Shown here: in pieces, positions 20,177-31,995 of the stretch
Layout: every line of letters begins with the position of its first letter
Numbering within the stretch: position 1 is the stretch's first letter
Assembly: GCA_949316235.1 (NCBI GenBank)
Contig: OX438745.1
Span: 8,313,001-8,377,000, forward strand
Direction: 5' to 3'
DNA length: 64,000 bases
From: Oegoconia quadripuncta
Taxonomy: Eukaryota; Arthropoda; Insecta; Lepidoptera; Autostichidae
Made by a program: the position numbers and the translations under genes
Notes under the pieces: generated by a model
Database searches by the model: none
What the model was told of the DNA's origin: nothing
What the model saw: only the letters and a program-made list of their open reading frames with translations

Positions 20177-20738
20177 TTAAGGTTTATAGGGTTTATTGGC
20201 TAAGAGGGTCTTAATGTATAAATTAAGATTTCTTTTGTAATACAGAATAAATCAAAAAAATCGCTCTGAGCTGCACTCGAAAAGGTTAAAAGCTAAATAT
20301 TAAGTAATACCTAAATAGCGTTGATAATTATTATTTAACAGAATTCACGATCATAAAATAAAGTGGTCGCTTTTATCAATAATTTGAAATTGTGGAAAAT
20401 AACTGTAATTAATTTTTTTTTTTGCACGACGGTTTCGTACTTGGCCTCAATCACTCCTGATGTTAAATGAAGATGAGGTCGAAGGTGGAAGCGTACTGAC
20501 CCGGAAACCCCAACACATTTAGGGGACTGGCTATCTTATCTCTGACAACCGGAACACAACAATGCTATTAAAATTGCTGCTTGGCGGCAGATTTAGATAT
20601 TTAATTAGGTTGTAATTATAATTAGCTTTTAGGCTTCTCGAGTGCAGGTCAGAGCAATACTTTTGATTTAGGCTGTATTTAAAAATAAATCTTAATTTAT
20701 CCAATGAGGGCGCCACTGGACGGAATAAACCCCCTTAA
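20177..20738. mobile_element. TTAA-flanked foldback MITE 1, split by a SINE C
   Basis: Inverted arms of about 115-120 bp (20181-20302 and 20622-20734) share GGGTTTATT, 'ATAAATTAAGATTT', 'CTGCACTCGA' and AAAAGCTAA. TTAA flanks both ends (20177-20180, 20735-20738), as for piggyBac-type insertions. SINE C sequence at 20416-20596 lies inside. piggyBac affiliation is inferred from the TTAA alone. Confidence 0.75.
20416..20596 (-). mobile_element. SINE C fragment inside MITE 1
   Basis: Poly-T, TTGGCCTCAATCACTCCTGA, 'GACAACCGGAACACAACAAT', ending in TTGGCGGCAGATTTAGAT; the head is absent. Confidence 0.85.
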
Positions 20739-20742
20739 CTCA

Positions 20743-21105
20743 TTAAGAGGGTTTATCCCGTACGGTATTCTATACAAACTTTCAAATCCAAATTTTTCCA
20801 AATAAGTCAACCGATTAAAAGGAAACTTTATAAGCGTAAACCACGTACATAGATTTAAAGCGTTAATAAAAAACATTTTTTTAAAAGAGTATTGAAATTA
20901 AATTAGAGCGATTTTAAGTTTTCCATAGTAACAGAAAAAATGCTATATCTTCTAAATTCGATATTTTGAAAATGTTTAATACTCACTTTTTAGATCTATG
21001 TATTTTGCTCATACGTATAAAGTTTTATTGAAATCAGTTGACACATTTCGGAATAGTTGAACCTAAAAGTTTGTATCGAATGACGTGTGGCATAAACCCT
21101 CTTAA
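20743..21105. mobile_element. TTAA-flanked MITE 2
   Basis: TTAA at 20743-20746 and 21102-21105 bounds a 355-bp element. Its terminal repeats GAGGGTTTAT and 'ATACAAACTTT' recur inverted at the right end (TTTGTAT, ATAAACCCTC). It starts four bases after MITE 1 ends, and its terminus resembles that of MITE 1. Confidence 0.72.
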
Positions 21106-21892
21106 GCCAGGTCTCCTTTTTTGATATTTTCGTACGTGAATTAAACGACCGTACCACTTCCACTTAATTAGGACCTGTGATTTAAAAATATACTTTATTA
21201 AATGGCATTTCCTTCTTATTAAAAGTGCCTTTTGAAAGTGAACTTTTTTCTGCGACATATTTCGTATCCCTCGCGTTGACACAAGATTTATTAAATTACT
21301 TGATAGAGCTACAAAATGATTTTGAAAATTTGATAAAATACCCAGAAGTACTCGTACTGTACCTATTACTTTCTTCAAATTTAAGCTAAATTTTAAATAT
21401 ATTTCTAAACCATCCACAAAAAGTATACGTTTAACTTTCGTTTCTACATAAGGCTACCATAAAAAAACTGCACACTGTTCGCCAGGCTTAATTAATAGTT
21501 GTTTGCTCAAGCATGCAGTCTCCTTATAATTTGCGCCAATTACAGTGGACACCTGAATCTTGCTAAAAGAGTAATTTGTTACAGTTTTTCCTAAGTTTCT
21601 CACTTTTGATTATATTCGAACGGTTCCATTTTTAAAATTTAGAAGTCAGTCTTTGGATGAGATCACTTACTAATGGTTTTCAATCCATCGGGGGTCTATT
21701 AACACGGTCAGGTTGCCAAAAATCTCACACTTTATCAATCCACATTGTAGCTGATTAATTTGTAGGAAGTTAGATAAATAACTAAATATGTCGTACACTT
21801 ACAAAAAAAAAGATTATAATGATCATTTTTTAGATTTTGATATTTCATATCATTTGTGTAGCAGCACATTGTAAAATTGCTATGATGCGGAT
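21106..21892. other. No gene recognised
   Basis: A 127-codon minus-strand frame (21417-21034) overlaps the end of MITE 2 and has no domain. Not called. Confidence 0.35.
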
Positions 21893-22492
21893 ATTTTTTT
21901 TTATATTAACTAGATACGCGTTTGACAACAATCTCACGTGATGGAAAGTGACGATGTGGTGGAAGTTGAAGCACGCGATACTAGTAAATGCCTATTCACT
22001 CTGCTTTTGAAGTTTCTAAGGTTGTAGGGTTCAGGAAAGACTTGGCTGTTCGTATTATGAATGAGAAGTCGAAGTTCTTAGTGCGAATGTTCGGTATATT
22101 AACTATACTATACCCTCCCCACACCAAATAGTCCGAAGATGGAAAGACGACGGCGGAATATGGTTATGTAATTCCAACGCACATTCTCCGAAATGCATCC
22201 TGTAAAAGACTGAGAGACAGGCGACTTCACGAACGTGTTCGAGGCTCTAAAATTTAGCAGTAATCGAATGATCACCTATGATGGTATTTGGCTGAACCAT
22301 CCAGAGGTGACAGCAGTATTCCATGCACGAGCGGACCTTAGCCTGGTAAAGCACCAAAAGTTTGCTTCGGTCTGAAATATCGCCAGACTTAAGGACTTTA
22401 ATGCCAAGTTTCTTAGCTGCTGTTTTAGCATTCGATTCTATGAAGTTGAAAATTTATGTTCGAGGTTAACTCCAGACCCAAAAGATTAAGAT
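21893..22492 (-). mobile_element. Jockey-like LINE remnant, C-terminal RT ORF and 3' end
   Basis: Minus-strand pieces include NAKTAAKKLGIKVLKSGDIS, LLVLYQAKVRSCMEYCCHLW, a 'LSVFYRMHFGECALEL' stretch and RTKNFDFSFIIRTAKSF. This is the order found in the C-terminus of common lepidopteran Jockey-type LINEs. It ends with ATCACGTGAGATTGTTGTCA and poly-A. Multiple shifts. Confidence 0.82.
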
Positions 22493-24479
22493 GGGATTCT
22501 TAATATCTATACAGAAAGTGTTAACAACCTGTCCCAAATAAATATTTTGCACATAAAAATTTCATTGTTTCCGAAAAATAGTACCAAGCTTAGCTTAGTT
22601 ATACTTGAGATATACATAAGGACAAAGAGGTTACTACTGAGGTTAACATCATTAATAAGACACTATATGCATGGTATATGTTACCTGAGAAAACCATTAA
22701 TGGATTAACTATTACTGAGAAAATTTTTATTTCTACAAGCTCCCAAAAATTATGATATTGCACTTTTAATTTAAAAAAGAGAACAGGACAATGATCCTGT
22801 TGTAGGTTTCCCTCGCCGCTGCTTCACCACAAATGATTTGCCTTTGCATTCCCTATATAATAACGTCAATGGTAAATATTACGGTTCGTATAAGAATATA
22901 AAATATCGTATAAAAGTTCGTATAAAATCCTGTGGAATATTATGAAAATGGATGGAAAAGAGTATCCTGTGGCATACGGACGAACGGTCAATATCAAATT
23001 TTAGGGGTTTTGTATTCGTTTGAATGTTACGAGCGAGAATCTGTAGACTAATCTATGTTTCTGGCGAAATTTCATATATTTTATTAACCAATTTTCCAAG
23101 AAGGAGCACGTTATCAATTCTATTGTATTAATTATTTTATTATTGTTTGTGATGACCCATATTTGAGATATTTGTGGACCAATTTCAATAATTTTCTTTT
23201 GGTGTCGAAGGGTTTTGTAGAGTAGTTGCAAATAGATATGGTGAAAATCTGATGAAGCACTCCGGAGACAGAGAATGGAATCTTACTGATGTCCGTTGTC
23301 TTGTATATTTTTTTCGATTCAACTATATTGCGTTTCTCCAACACAGACTTTTGTGGGACACCAATAATAACTACTTCTATTTAATTTCGCTGCTTCACTT
23401 TGCTCCACGTAGAGAAAAAGCTAAACAAATTAATCAAAAAAAAAATTACCTTCGAAAATCCAGCGAAATTGAATTTCCTCAGACCTCCGTCTGCAAGCAC
23501 GTCGAATATAACTAAAAACGAACTGTTCTAAATTTAAATTCCAGTATAATTTCTATAACGAAGACGGCTGTTTTCTTCAAAGGGTACAGTTTGACTATGG
23601 GAAAAGGGGTAAACCTGCGCTCTTTTATATCGGGTGGGACGGGCGCGCCACAATGGTCGCTCCCGCTTTAATGATAGATTTTTGACGGCGACAACTTCGA
23701 TGTTCCGTAACATTGTCACTTAATTGGTGAATTATTAACATAATTCAATACTTCATAGAGTCTTATCCTTGACCTTGGTAGACAACTTCCATAAGGATTG
23801 GTCTGGTGACCTTTGGTTAGTTTGGCAGATGAATCGTAAAAATTAAATTGTATGACGATAATGAAACTTTTTATTGACGCTTACAGTTGCAGTAGTTTGT
23901 ATTTTTGAGGAGTAGGTAACTTTATATTATGTTTAAATGCATTGTGCATAGTTTGTTTAACATAAATTGGCATTTACCTAGGTTGACTGGAAGACATTCC
24001 GATATTGGCTAAGTCCGCCTTTGTACTTAATTTTAAATTAGGTAGTGATAATAATTTTGTAAATTTTATGAAGCACAATAAAGCGTTTACAAACAAACAA
24101 ACCAAAACATAAGATTAACATAACATTAACTTTTATTTCCGATACGGGACCATAACGTACTTTACATTAAGGCACAAAATTGTTTGTTGCAAGTTTAGTT
24201 GAGCACTTTGAATGAAAAGGAAAAATATTAAGTTCACCAAATAAAACAAATTCTGAGACAATATAAAAATATGCGATAAAATAGTTTCAAATATTATATG
24301 ATACTATTGTAGTTGGATCTGAGACGGGGACGCAATTCACACATTTAGAATGCAACGTGAATGTCCAGTTACAAAATTTCCTTAAACTTTAGTTAAACAT
24401 TTAGAATGAAATAGGAAACCTTATTTGACCTTGGCTCTCATACTTAACCTAATCAAGAAAAACTATTTTTACAATGTGG
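22493..24479. other. No gene recognised
   Basis: Includes overlapping 60-87-codon frames near 23000-23720 with no recognised domain. 23630-23670 is GC-rich (GTGGGACGGGCGCGCC) but isolated. Confidence 0.35.
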
Positions 24480-24605
24480 GCAGTCATCATCATTACAGAA
24501 GTCGACTATAGGACATTACATTGGAGCGACCTCATGACGTCTACATCCAGCGGCCACCAGCCATCTTCAGGTCGCCTGTCCCGCCCGTTCAATACTACAC
24601 CCACA
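24480..24605 (-). mobile_element. RTE-like LINE 3' fragment
   Basis: Minus strand: GGCGACCTGAAGATGGCTGG, 'GGTCGCTCCAATGTAATGTC', then AGTCGACTTCTG and (ATG)n. Confidence 0.5.
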
Positions 24606-25365
24606 TAAAAATAAGCTCGTACTAGATTATTTGTTTTGATACGACAAATTATGTTACCACACTAAAATCCAAAAAAAAAAACAACTTTTCCATACTTTTT
24701 AACAATCAACAATTTTATCCAAATCCGTTCTTCCGGTTCACCATAAGCATTTATAATATTATAGTTTACTACTATACTTGTTCGATACAGGAATTCATTT
24801 ACGAAATAATACAGTAAAAGATTAACATCAACTGCAAATTTACCTGTGTATTTTAAAACGTATATTCTGACTACGGAACCCACTGCATATGGTCCGACAC
24901 GCATTGGCCCGGGTGTTTTTGTACATGCATATACATAGATCGCATTTCAGTGTGAAGTGCAATGTTGGACCCCTAATACCCATTTTGTGGAGCGAATAGC
25001 TGAACAGTCCGCAACCAAATTTCCTCATCTGTGAGTCTCACTGATTGATTAATAAAATTTCTATTATGAGTACAAATACACGAATTTCGCTAGTACCGCT
25101 TTAACCCTGTGAACTCCCCTGCAATAATATTTTGATTTATAATGAGTTATTCAGCCTCGCTGGTTTTGTGGAAAGGTATACGGGTACTTTGTGGGAGGGC
25201 TACGCAATGGGATGTTTGTGGCTTTAAGTTTAGGAGGAAATAACACTTAACATCAGGTGTGATTGTGCATAAAGAAAAAAGAAAGAACCACGCCCCAACT
25301 ATAGTTAATCCGTCTCTAGTTTTTATATCAATATGTATTACCAGCGATTACTCCTAGCACTGAAC
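24606..25365. other. No gene; SINE C fragment at 25232-25273
   Basis: CACTTAACATCAGGTGTGAT followed by TGTGCATAAAG is a short SINE C end. The remainder is unassigned. Confidence 0.45.
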
Positions 25366-25600
25366 GGGATGTCTGATTATGAGCTACAAAAAAGCTGAAA
25401 GCGCTATGGAGAGAGATTCGAAGTTACATAGCACAGCAGATTCGTAAGTTGCAGTAGCAGGGCAGGGCACATAGCGGCCGTTGGGACATCTTTTATGTCT
25501 AGAGTGGACACCACGGACGCAGCACCTATCGCTTTAGAAGTGTATGCGGGAGGCATGGGCCTGATCACAGGATCAGCAGTGGATGTCCTGGAGCTAATAT
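25366..25600 (+). mobile_element. RTE-like LINE C-terminal remnant
   Basis: Encodes a degraded WAGHI-type block (CSSRAGHIAAVG) and ends with GGATCAGCAGTGGATGTCCT, like 13240-13275. Confidence 0.45.
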
Positions 25601-25869
25601 GATATAAAGGTATCATTACAAGATTTTGATGGCAATAGTGAAAGCAATTCACCAGTGCCTTTATTATATGCATTATCGTTGACATTTCTGATTTCAAATG
25701 CAGGAAAGTAGTAACTTCATTAGGAATCCTTCACACCAAAATAAAAGTGAAATAGCCTAGTACAGTTTGTCTTATTATCGTAAACTGTCTAATTCATTCT
25801 GCTAATCTCTACAACAAATATTATAGAAAAGTTGTCACCTCTAATCCAAATCACACGATGAGGAGCTAT

Positions 25870-26175
25870 GACGTCTTGTCCTTCACATTAGAAGAATATC
25901 AGTGCCCCGTCTGGTCACAATCAGCACACGCGACGGAGGTGGACCCAGCATGCGCTTAACACTCTTGTCAGATCATCACAGAGACATTTAAGCCAACTCC
26001 TCTGTGCCACCTGTAGTCCTTAGCGAGCATCGCAGGGCTAAGTGTTCGCCGAGAAGTTGCTTATTCCGTAAAGAGACCAAAGCAACTCAGGGGCAAAGGG
26101 CAAGAGCAAACTCATCGCCCTCCATCAGTACGCCGTAAAAGCTGACGAACCTTCATGAGTCAGGGTTCGCGCCGG
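25870..26175 (+). mobile_element. Jockey-like LINE, C-terminal RT remnant
   Basis: Shifted frames give EEYQCPVWSQSAHATEVD, IITETFKPTPL and SIAGLSVRREVAY, then RRKS and RTFMSQGS. This matches the C-terminal part of Jockey-type ORF2 (EY..PVW..S.HT..VD, PTPL..L..LA.I.P...RRE). Confidence 0.72.
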
Positions 26176-26840
26176 TCCACTGAAAAATACCCATGCTTGA
26201 GATAAATGTTTGTCCAATTCTCACAGAAAAGCTTACCCCAAGACACCTACTACCTTGGGCCACCTGGAAATATCTTATGGACTCCGGTATATCGTAGGTC
26301 GGATACCAGTATATGTAGGTTAAATGAGGTTTTTTCATCCTAGACATGTTTGAGGGTCGAAGCAAACCAAAGCATATTCTATTATATTCTGGTATACACT
26401 AGCATGCACTCAGATTGCACTCTGGAAGTATGTACTCGAGAGTATTCAAAAGACGAACGATGTGGCTAACTTCTAGAAGCACATTATATGAATAACCATT
26501 GACATGATAAGAAAAAGACCTTAACAAACAGTGGCTTGTTTATTAACCGCCAACGAAAGTCTCAAACAATAAATTTCAGGTTAACCTTAGTTAACAAACT
26601 AATCAATAAATATTGCTGACATTGGCCTCTCTTGTTTTATAGACTAGAAACAGGTGGTAAAATTTTCAAATATGCATAATATTGCAACGTTTAATGTTGT
26701 CGGTGGGTGAAGCCTTACTTTTTATTGGCACCAATAAAATAATTAACTAAACGAGAATTCAATTAGCGAGGTTAATTAACTTGCGAGATCTGTGCTAGGG
26801 GTAAAAGTGTAATAAAATAACTGACGTTTAAAGACATGTT
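26176..26840. other. No gene recognised
   Basis: No element or frame supported. Confidence 0.4.
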
Positions 26841-27190
26841 TCATCAACACCCTTACACCAGTGGGGACTGTTGGGTTACAGCATCCTCTCATTAGAAGAG
26901 GGTAAGACCATAATTCATCACTCTGGTCCAATGCGAATTGATTGCTTTATGTCAGGATAATGTCATCTGACAATTAATGTTTTTAAGCCGCCGCGTGTAG
27001 GCCACCGATTTGGCTTAACGATTGCCTTCAATTGAAAACAACCTGGACCGGCCATTGCTACGTTAGTAGCACGGAAACACTCGTATAGTGGTCATCCATC
27101 AAAGAACTGACCGTGCTAGACTTTGCTTAACTTCGCTAATCGAAAACGAATAGCGAATGCGATTGCATCACGAGTGCTTCACTGCGCCCC
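26841..27190 (-). mobile_element. 5S-rRNA-headed SINE, copy 1
   Basis: On the minus strand the head reads GATTAGCGAAGTTAAGC and CAGTTCTTTGATGGATGACC, the internal-promoter part of 5S rRNA (CCGAAGTTAAGC ... AGTACTTGGATGGGTGACC). The middle has TTGTTTTCAATTGAAGGC. The 3' body matches SINE D (CGCATTGGACCAG, 'TTATGGTCTTACCCTCT'). Confidence 0.82.
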
Positions 27191-27255
27191 ACAGGCATGT
27201 TTACTGATACCTCGAAACTTTGCTAGCTATAGTTGGGGCGCGTTTGCCCGGAAAC

Positions 27256-27577
27256 TTTTTTTTATGCACAACGGGTTGGTACTTGACCTCAATCACACCT
27301 AATGTTAAGTGAAGATGATGTCGAAGGTGGAAGCGTACTGATCCGGAAACCCCAACACATTTGGAGACAGGCTATCTTATCTCTGACAACCGGAACCCAA
27401 CAATGCTATTAACATTGCCGCTTGGCGGCAGTTTTAGATAAGATGATGGTAGGTAGCCAGGCCACCAACAGTACCACCAACCAAACCGAGTACTTAAACA
27501 TGTACCCCGCTGGGGATCAAACCTGCGACCTCCGAATCGTAAACCCAATGGTGTTTACATTGAGCCACGGAGGCGGT
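27256..27577 (-). mobile_element. SINE C copy 6 (full length)
   Basis: Complete from the T-rich tail through the head (GGGATCAAACCTGCGACCTC, ATTGAGCCACGGAGGCGG). Confidence 0.92.
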
Positions 27578-28179
27578 TAAAACTAGGCTGAGCTCGAACC
27601 ACTAGACATTGTTTCCACCGACATACGGACCATTTGCGCTAAACGCGGTTTGGCTGTTTATTCGTAATACTAATGTTCGTCAAGGCTTGTAATCTTGAGA
27701 GCTTTTAAAGCGGGTGTTTACTAAAATCTCTGCCTTATCTTTGACCGCATCATTTTCTATCAGATTAGATTACGGTCAAACGCGTAACCAGTCAATTTCA
27801 AAATGATTTAAAAATATTTTTGATAATAATAACAATCTATTGCTATTGCTATGCTATTAACGTTAAGGAGTTCCTCTCGTGAGGAGACAATCCAGATTCA
27901 TGTCTATGAAATGTCCAATTGTCTACGAGTTTGAAAAGTTTCAGCTTCTTAGGTAAACAAGATATTGTTTGGCTTGCAAATGTTGAATAGAAATACACAT
28001 ACGAAGTAAGTTAAATAAAAGCTTATAATAAGTGACGCGAGGCATTTTCTTGACGACGATGCAATGTAAGGCAAAACAAGTAAGGCTAGAATATCTTTAT
28101 TTCGTGGGATATGAAATTATGATTTGAAATGTCAAATTTTAGAAGTACTACAAGAAGATATATTTATTTCTTATTAATT
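27578..28179. other. No gene recognised
   Basis: A short GATTACGGTCAAACGCG (about 27767) recalls the Jockey 3' terminus. Confidence 0.35.
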
Positions 28180-28244
28180 TCTTCTTCACTTAACATCAGG
28201 TATGATTGAGGTCAAGTACGAACCCGTAGTGCATAAAAAAAAAA
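28180..28244 (+). mobile_element. SINE C 3' fragment
   Basis: TCTTCACTTAACATCAGGTA then TGATTGAGGTCAAGTACG and poly-A. Confidence 0.8.
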
Positions 28245-28589
28245 TTATGGAGTTTGAGTACAGTCCACGATATACTACCTACCAGTATAAAGAATGCCGT
28301 GCGTCACTACAGGAAATGTGAACGTAGCGGTCATACTGGAAGTTTTCCTGCGTTTTATAGCAATTTATCTTTTATAACGCAGTATAATACCTATTTCCTC
28401 TTGATTTCAAGGTCATTCAAAATTTACATTTCAAGTGTCTACCCACTTATACCTATAATTAACAAGACCTTTTCATTATTGAACTAGTAAATTAGACACA
28501 TCTAAGTCTGCTCCCATCAATTTGACACATAAAGACACATACGTTTTAATTAATAAGCGATAAGTTACTAGATGTGCCTCAAATTAATC

Positions 28590-28671
28590 GTTTTTTATGC
28601 ACAACTGGTTAGCACTTCACCTCAAACACACCTGATGTTAAGTGAAGATAAGGTCGAAGGTGGAAGCGTAA
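28590..28671 (-). mobile_element. SINE C 3' fragment
   Basis: Poly-T, ATGCACAACTGGTTAGCAC, CACACCTGATGTTAAGTGAA, truncated after GAAGGTGGAAGCG. Confidence 0.8.
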
Positions 28672-29077
28672 ACAATGATCTCCAAAAACTGACCTAATGT
28701 ACATCGTGAATGATTTAAAAGATGCAGGTTAAACAACAACACAGAATTGAAAACCTTTTTGATGGCACTACGCTCGCGACGTTTCCAGTAAAATCAATTC
28801 CGTTGATCTAAAATGATACACACGGGGCAGCTTCTAATCATTTCATAGAGTATTAATTTGTGATATCGTCTCTGAATAGAAGATGGGTAATTAATATAAT
28901 AACTTGACTTGCAAAAGCGTGGGTCGAGGTCACGCTAGTTAAGATAATATTTCCATTGAAGAGCTTTTCCACCAAGTTATAATAGTCTCACTATATTACA
29001 TCAATAGCTCTTTTGGGACTCGATTCAACCTTCATCTAAAAATGTGCCAGGTCGACGGTAAAGTTTTATTTTTAAAC
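28672..29077. other. No gene recognised
   Basis: Nothing supported. Confidence 0.4.
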
Positions 29078-29300
29078 CTCGACGCAGAAAAGTGGTGTTA
29101 TCCTATGTCCACCTATCTGCCTGTGTCTGTCTGTGGCATTGTTGCACCAAAACGACTGAACAGATTCAAAAGCGTTTTTTCTTATATACAAAGGCGACTT
29201 GGCAAGATGTTTTTTTTTTATTTACCTTGTTGATACTCGTATTACTTTGTTCATTCTCGGGAGTTTTTGTTGTAAAATTAACTTAATTTTATAAGTTATT
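29078..29300 (+). repeat. Dispersed repeat J (CTGTCTGTG-type)
   Basis: CCTCGACGCAGAAAAGTGGT, GTCTGTCTGTGGCATTGTTG, 'ACTGAACAGATTC'. The frames at 29042-29286 are repeat, not genes. A relative may lie near 34195-34300. Confidence 0.5.
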
Positions 29301-29478
29301 TTTAACGGCACACGACAATTTCCAATATGAAAATCCCATATATGAGCTATGGGCTGTAAAAGTAGATTCCACGATGCCTTGTACAGTCGACTCCACGATT
29401 AATCATATTTTATATGATTGATGATAGCACTCTGTGTCCTGTGTGGTCTCGGCACGTAAAAAGAATAAAATAAATAAT

Positions 29479-29530
29479 AATAATAAATAAATAAATAATT
29501 ATTTGCATAATTATTTATTTATTTATTATT
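29479..29530. repeat. AT-rich perfect 23-bp hairpin
   Basis: Arms 29479-29501 and 29508-29530 (AATAATAAATAAATAAATAA...) with loop TTTGCA; followed by a further ATAATTATTTGCAT repeat. Confidence 0.9.
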
Positions 29531-29554
29531 TGCATAATTATTTGCATATTTCGA

Positions 29555-29795
29555 AAGGTGAATGTTGTTGCAAACATAAAACAATGTTTGGAAAACCCAA
29601 ATACTAATGTTTGGGCACTCTGACCACCCCATTTGGGATAAAGGTTGTGACGTTATGAATGTATGTATGCTGGCTGTATAAGCTGTAACTTTCGAGACCA
29701 GGGCATATTCTATCTGTGAACTAAATTTCATACAAATCCGTTCAACCGTTTCGCCATGATTAAGCAACTAATATTCGCACTTTCGCATTTATAAT
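29555..29795 (-). repeat. D-rep fragment followed by a family G fragment
   Basis: 29555-29665 carries ACCCAAATACTAATGTTTGG and CCACCCCATTTGGGATAAAG (D-rep). 29690-29795 carries AAATCCGTTCAACCGTTTCG and CACTTTCGCATTTATAA (family G start), both in reverse. Confidence 0.7.
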
Positions 29796-29799
29796 CTAA

Positions 29800-30768
29800 C
29801 TATATTAAAACATTAGAATACTTGTATTTGATAGTTGAATGTAAAGGTATCTTATAAATCTAGCCTAATACCTATATAGGCTGTAAATTTCAATACCTAC
29901 TTTAAAACTTCATATCGCATATAGTGTTTTAAATAAAGTTGTGAATAACAAAATTTTGTTGTACTGGAGTACATTTAATTAAATCTCGAAATTACTTCTT
30001 ACTGCTTTCCTTTCTATCTTTGAGTGGGTCAATAGATAATATAAATAATGCACGCGTATTAGGTGAAAATTACCCTTTTACACCTTGTATAGCCTCACAA
30101 AAACCCCCGTGTGACAGACGGACAGACACCGAAATTTGTGCCCTTTTTTCAGCAACACAAGAAGGTTGTATTATTGACAGATAAGACAATGAATTTGCAA
30201 AAGGAATATAATTTAGATTATAAAGACATTTTCCGATCACAACTGTATTAACTTCCGTCAGTACGGGAAATCTTTTACCTGTCACTTCAAACAAAAGATG
30301 ACGAAGACGGTCCTATTTCTCAAATAATTGTACAGGTAGATACTTAAAGATGTTTTTGAGTCAATAAGGGTACTTAAGAACCAATAAGTACCTATAGGTA
30401 GGTACTTAATTTCCATCGAAATCGAATAATATTGTTATTTTAAAGTCCTTTGTCGAAACTGGAAAGGACGTTGGCAGTTGATTGATTCACCGATTTTAAT
30501 TAATTTCTTTTGAATAACAATGTAAAATTACATCTGTATCACTTTGATCATTATTAGCGAAGGAATATTTAATTTTAATGATTATTTAGGGCCAATTTAA
30601 TTAGTTGGTACCTACGTATCACGTGCCGTATTGTTTAGATCACGTAGGTGGAGCGGGTGTGTGTGAAGAAATTAACTTGTATTTTAGAGGTTTAACAAGT
30701 TTTGGAAGATCTCACAAGAACACAATAACAAGCTAATGAATGTCCCAGGTCTTGCACGGCTGGATAAT
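29800..30768. other. No gene recognised
   Basis: A 74-codon minus frame (30294-30070) has no recognised product. 30080-30130 (ACCTTGTATAGCC ... GACAGACGGACAGACACCG) is a typical low-complexity repeat stretch. Confidence 0.35.
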
Positions 30769-31092
30769 CTTTTTTTATGCACAACGGATTGGTACTTGAC
30801 CTCAATCACACCTGATGTTAAGTGAAGATGAGGTCGAAGGTGGAAGCGTACTGACACGGAAACCTCAACACATTTGGGGGACTGGCTATCTTATCTCTGA
30901 CAACCGGAACACAACAATGCTATTATCATTGCTGCTTGGCGGCAGATTTAGATAAGATGGTGGTAGCTAGACATTTAAAATGCCCTAACATCAACCAAAC
31001 CTAGTACTTAAACATGTACCCCGCTGGGGACCGAACCCGCGACCTCCGAATCGTAAATTCAATGTTGTTTACATTGAACCACGGAGGCGGTT
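30769..31092 (-). mobile_element. SINE C copy 9 (full length)
   Basis: Complete; the head reads GGGGACCGAACCCGCGACC and TTGAACCACGGAGGCGG. Confidence 0.92.
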
Positions 31093-31197
31093 TAGTCCCC
31101 AGTAGGTTGGAGCGGAATATAGACCATAGCCTTCTGGCTGTGCGAAGCTATGACCAAAAGTTCCTTTAACAGACAGAAGAGGCCTCTCAGCGTCCGG

Positions 31198-31545
31198 TTT
31201 CGGCGGCCCTAGTATCTCTAACCCAAACGGCGCAAATATGTAATCACATATGCATATTTGAGCGGTTTGAGGTTCATCGCTGATGCCGCTACGGAACCCA
31301 TTACATTACGGATGAGTAAACGGCGCAAGCGTGTCTTCACAAGTGAGCTCCCAAAACACAGCGCGCCCCACTCTCCAGTGGAACGAGTGTCATCCCTTCG
31401 AACTTTTTCCGTCGTTCCGAACCAGGAACTGGCTCCAGGTAGCGAAGGCCATGTAGGTGATATCATAATTTCACGTACTCGGAATGAGGCCGTGGCTTCT
31501 GCAGCAACATAGGCTGTTGTGTCCGAACGTTTCTGCATGGCGATA
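31198..31545 (-). mobile_element. LINE remnant, RLE type, endonuclease domain
   Basis: Minus-strand pieces encode FLVRNDGK and RAVFWELTCEDTLAPF, corresponding to the R.DGKRPDG...W..TC.DTLAP of the restriction-like endonuclease, then YIFAPFGLEILG. The PD of the PD-(D/E)XK-like motif is lost and frames are shifted. The 84-106-codon frames here are shadows of it. Confidence 0.72.
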
Positions 31546-31764
31546 TTCTAAAATAGTATGTTCAATAGGTAAGTAAGTCCGTGAAAATTCTAAACGTAGT
31601 TCCATACTAATTTCAGTATTGAAGATACTTGCAGCCACGTGGTGCGAAGAGCTGCATAGCGGTTTTGAGACTGTTATCTCAAAGGTAGTCCAAGCGAAGG
31701 CTCGATTACCTAAATAAGTTATTGCACCAATTGAGACATTGATAATCACAAAATAATATCAATA
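31546..31764. other. No gene recognised
   Basis: Nothing supported. Confidence 0.4.
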
Positions 31765-31995
31765 GCCTTACACGCCCCCACTGTTAGGCAGAGCCTCCTC
31801 TCACTGAAAGAGGGTATGTGTATCCATGTGTATCCACAGTGCAGATTGGTGGAATTGCGTCAGACTAGTAGCCACCTGACAGTATTTTAAGCCACCCTAT
31901 ATAGGCCTTCATCAATTCTTCCTTCTTCCTTCAATTGAAAACAAACAGGACCGACTATTTAACGTGCCCTCCGAAGCACGGAAACATCTCAATCT
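31765..31995 (-). mobile_element. 5S-headed SINE relative, head truncated
   Basis: Shares TTCAATTGAAAACAAACAGG, 'GACCGACTATTTAACG' and the 3' body ('CTGTTAGGCAGAGCCTCC', 'CTGAAAGAGGGTATG') with 26841-27190. It stops before the 5S-like box. Confidence 0.65.

Noticed and set aside
21034..21417. 127-codon minus-strand open frame
   Set aside because: No recognisable domain, basic AT-driven composition, and it overlaps the TTAA-flanked MITE terminus.
31218..31538. Overlapping 106- and 84-codon frames on both strands
   Set aside because: They are out-of-frame shadows of the RLE-type LINE endonuclease remnant on the minus strand.
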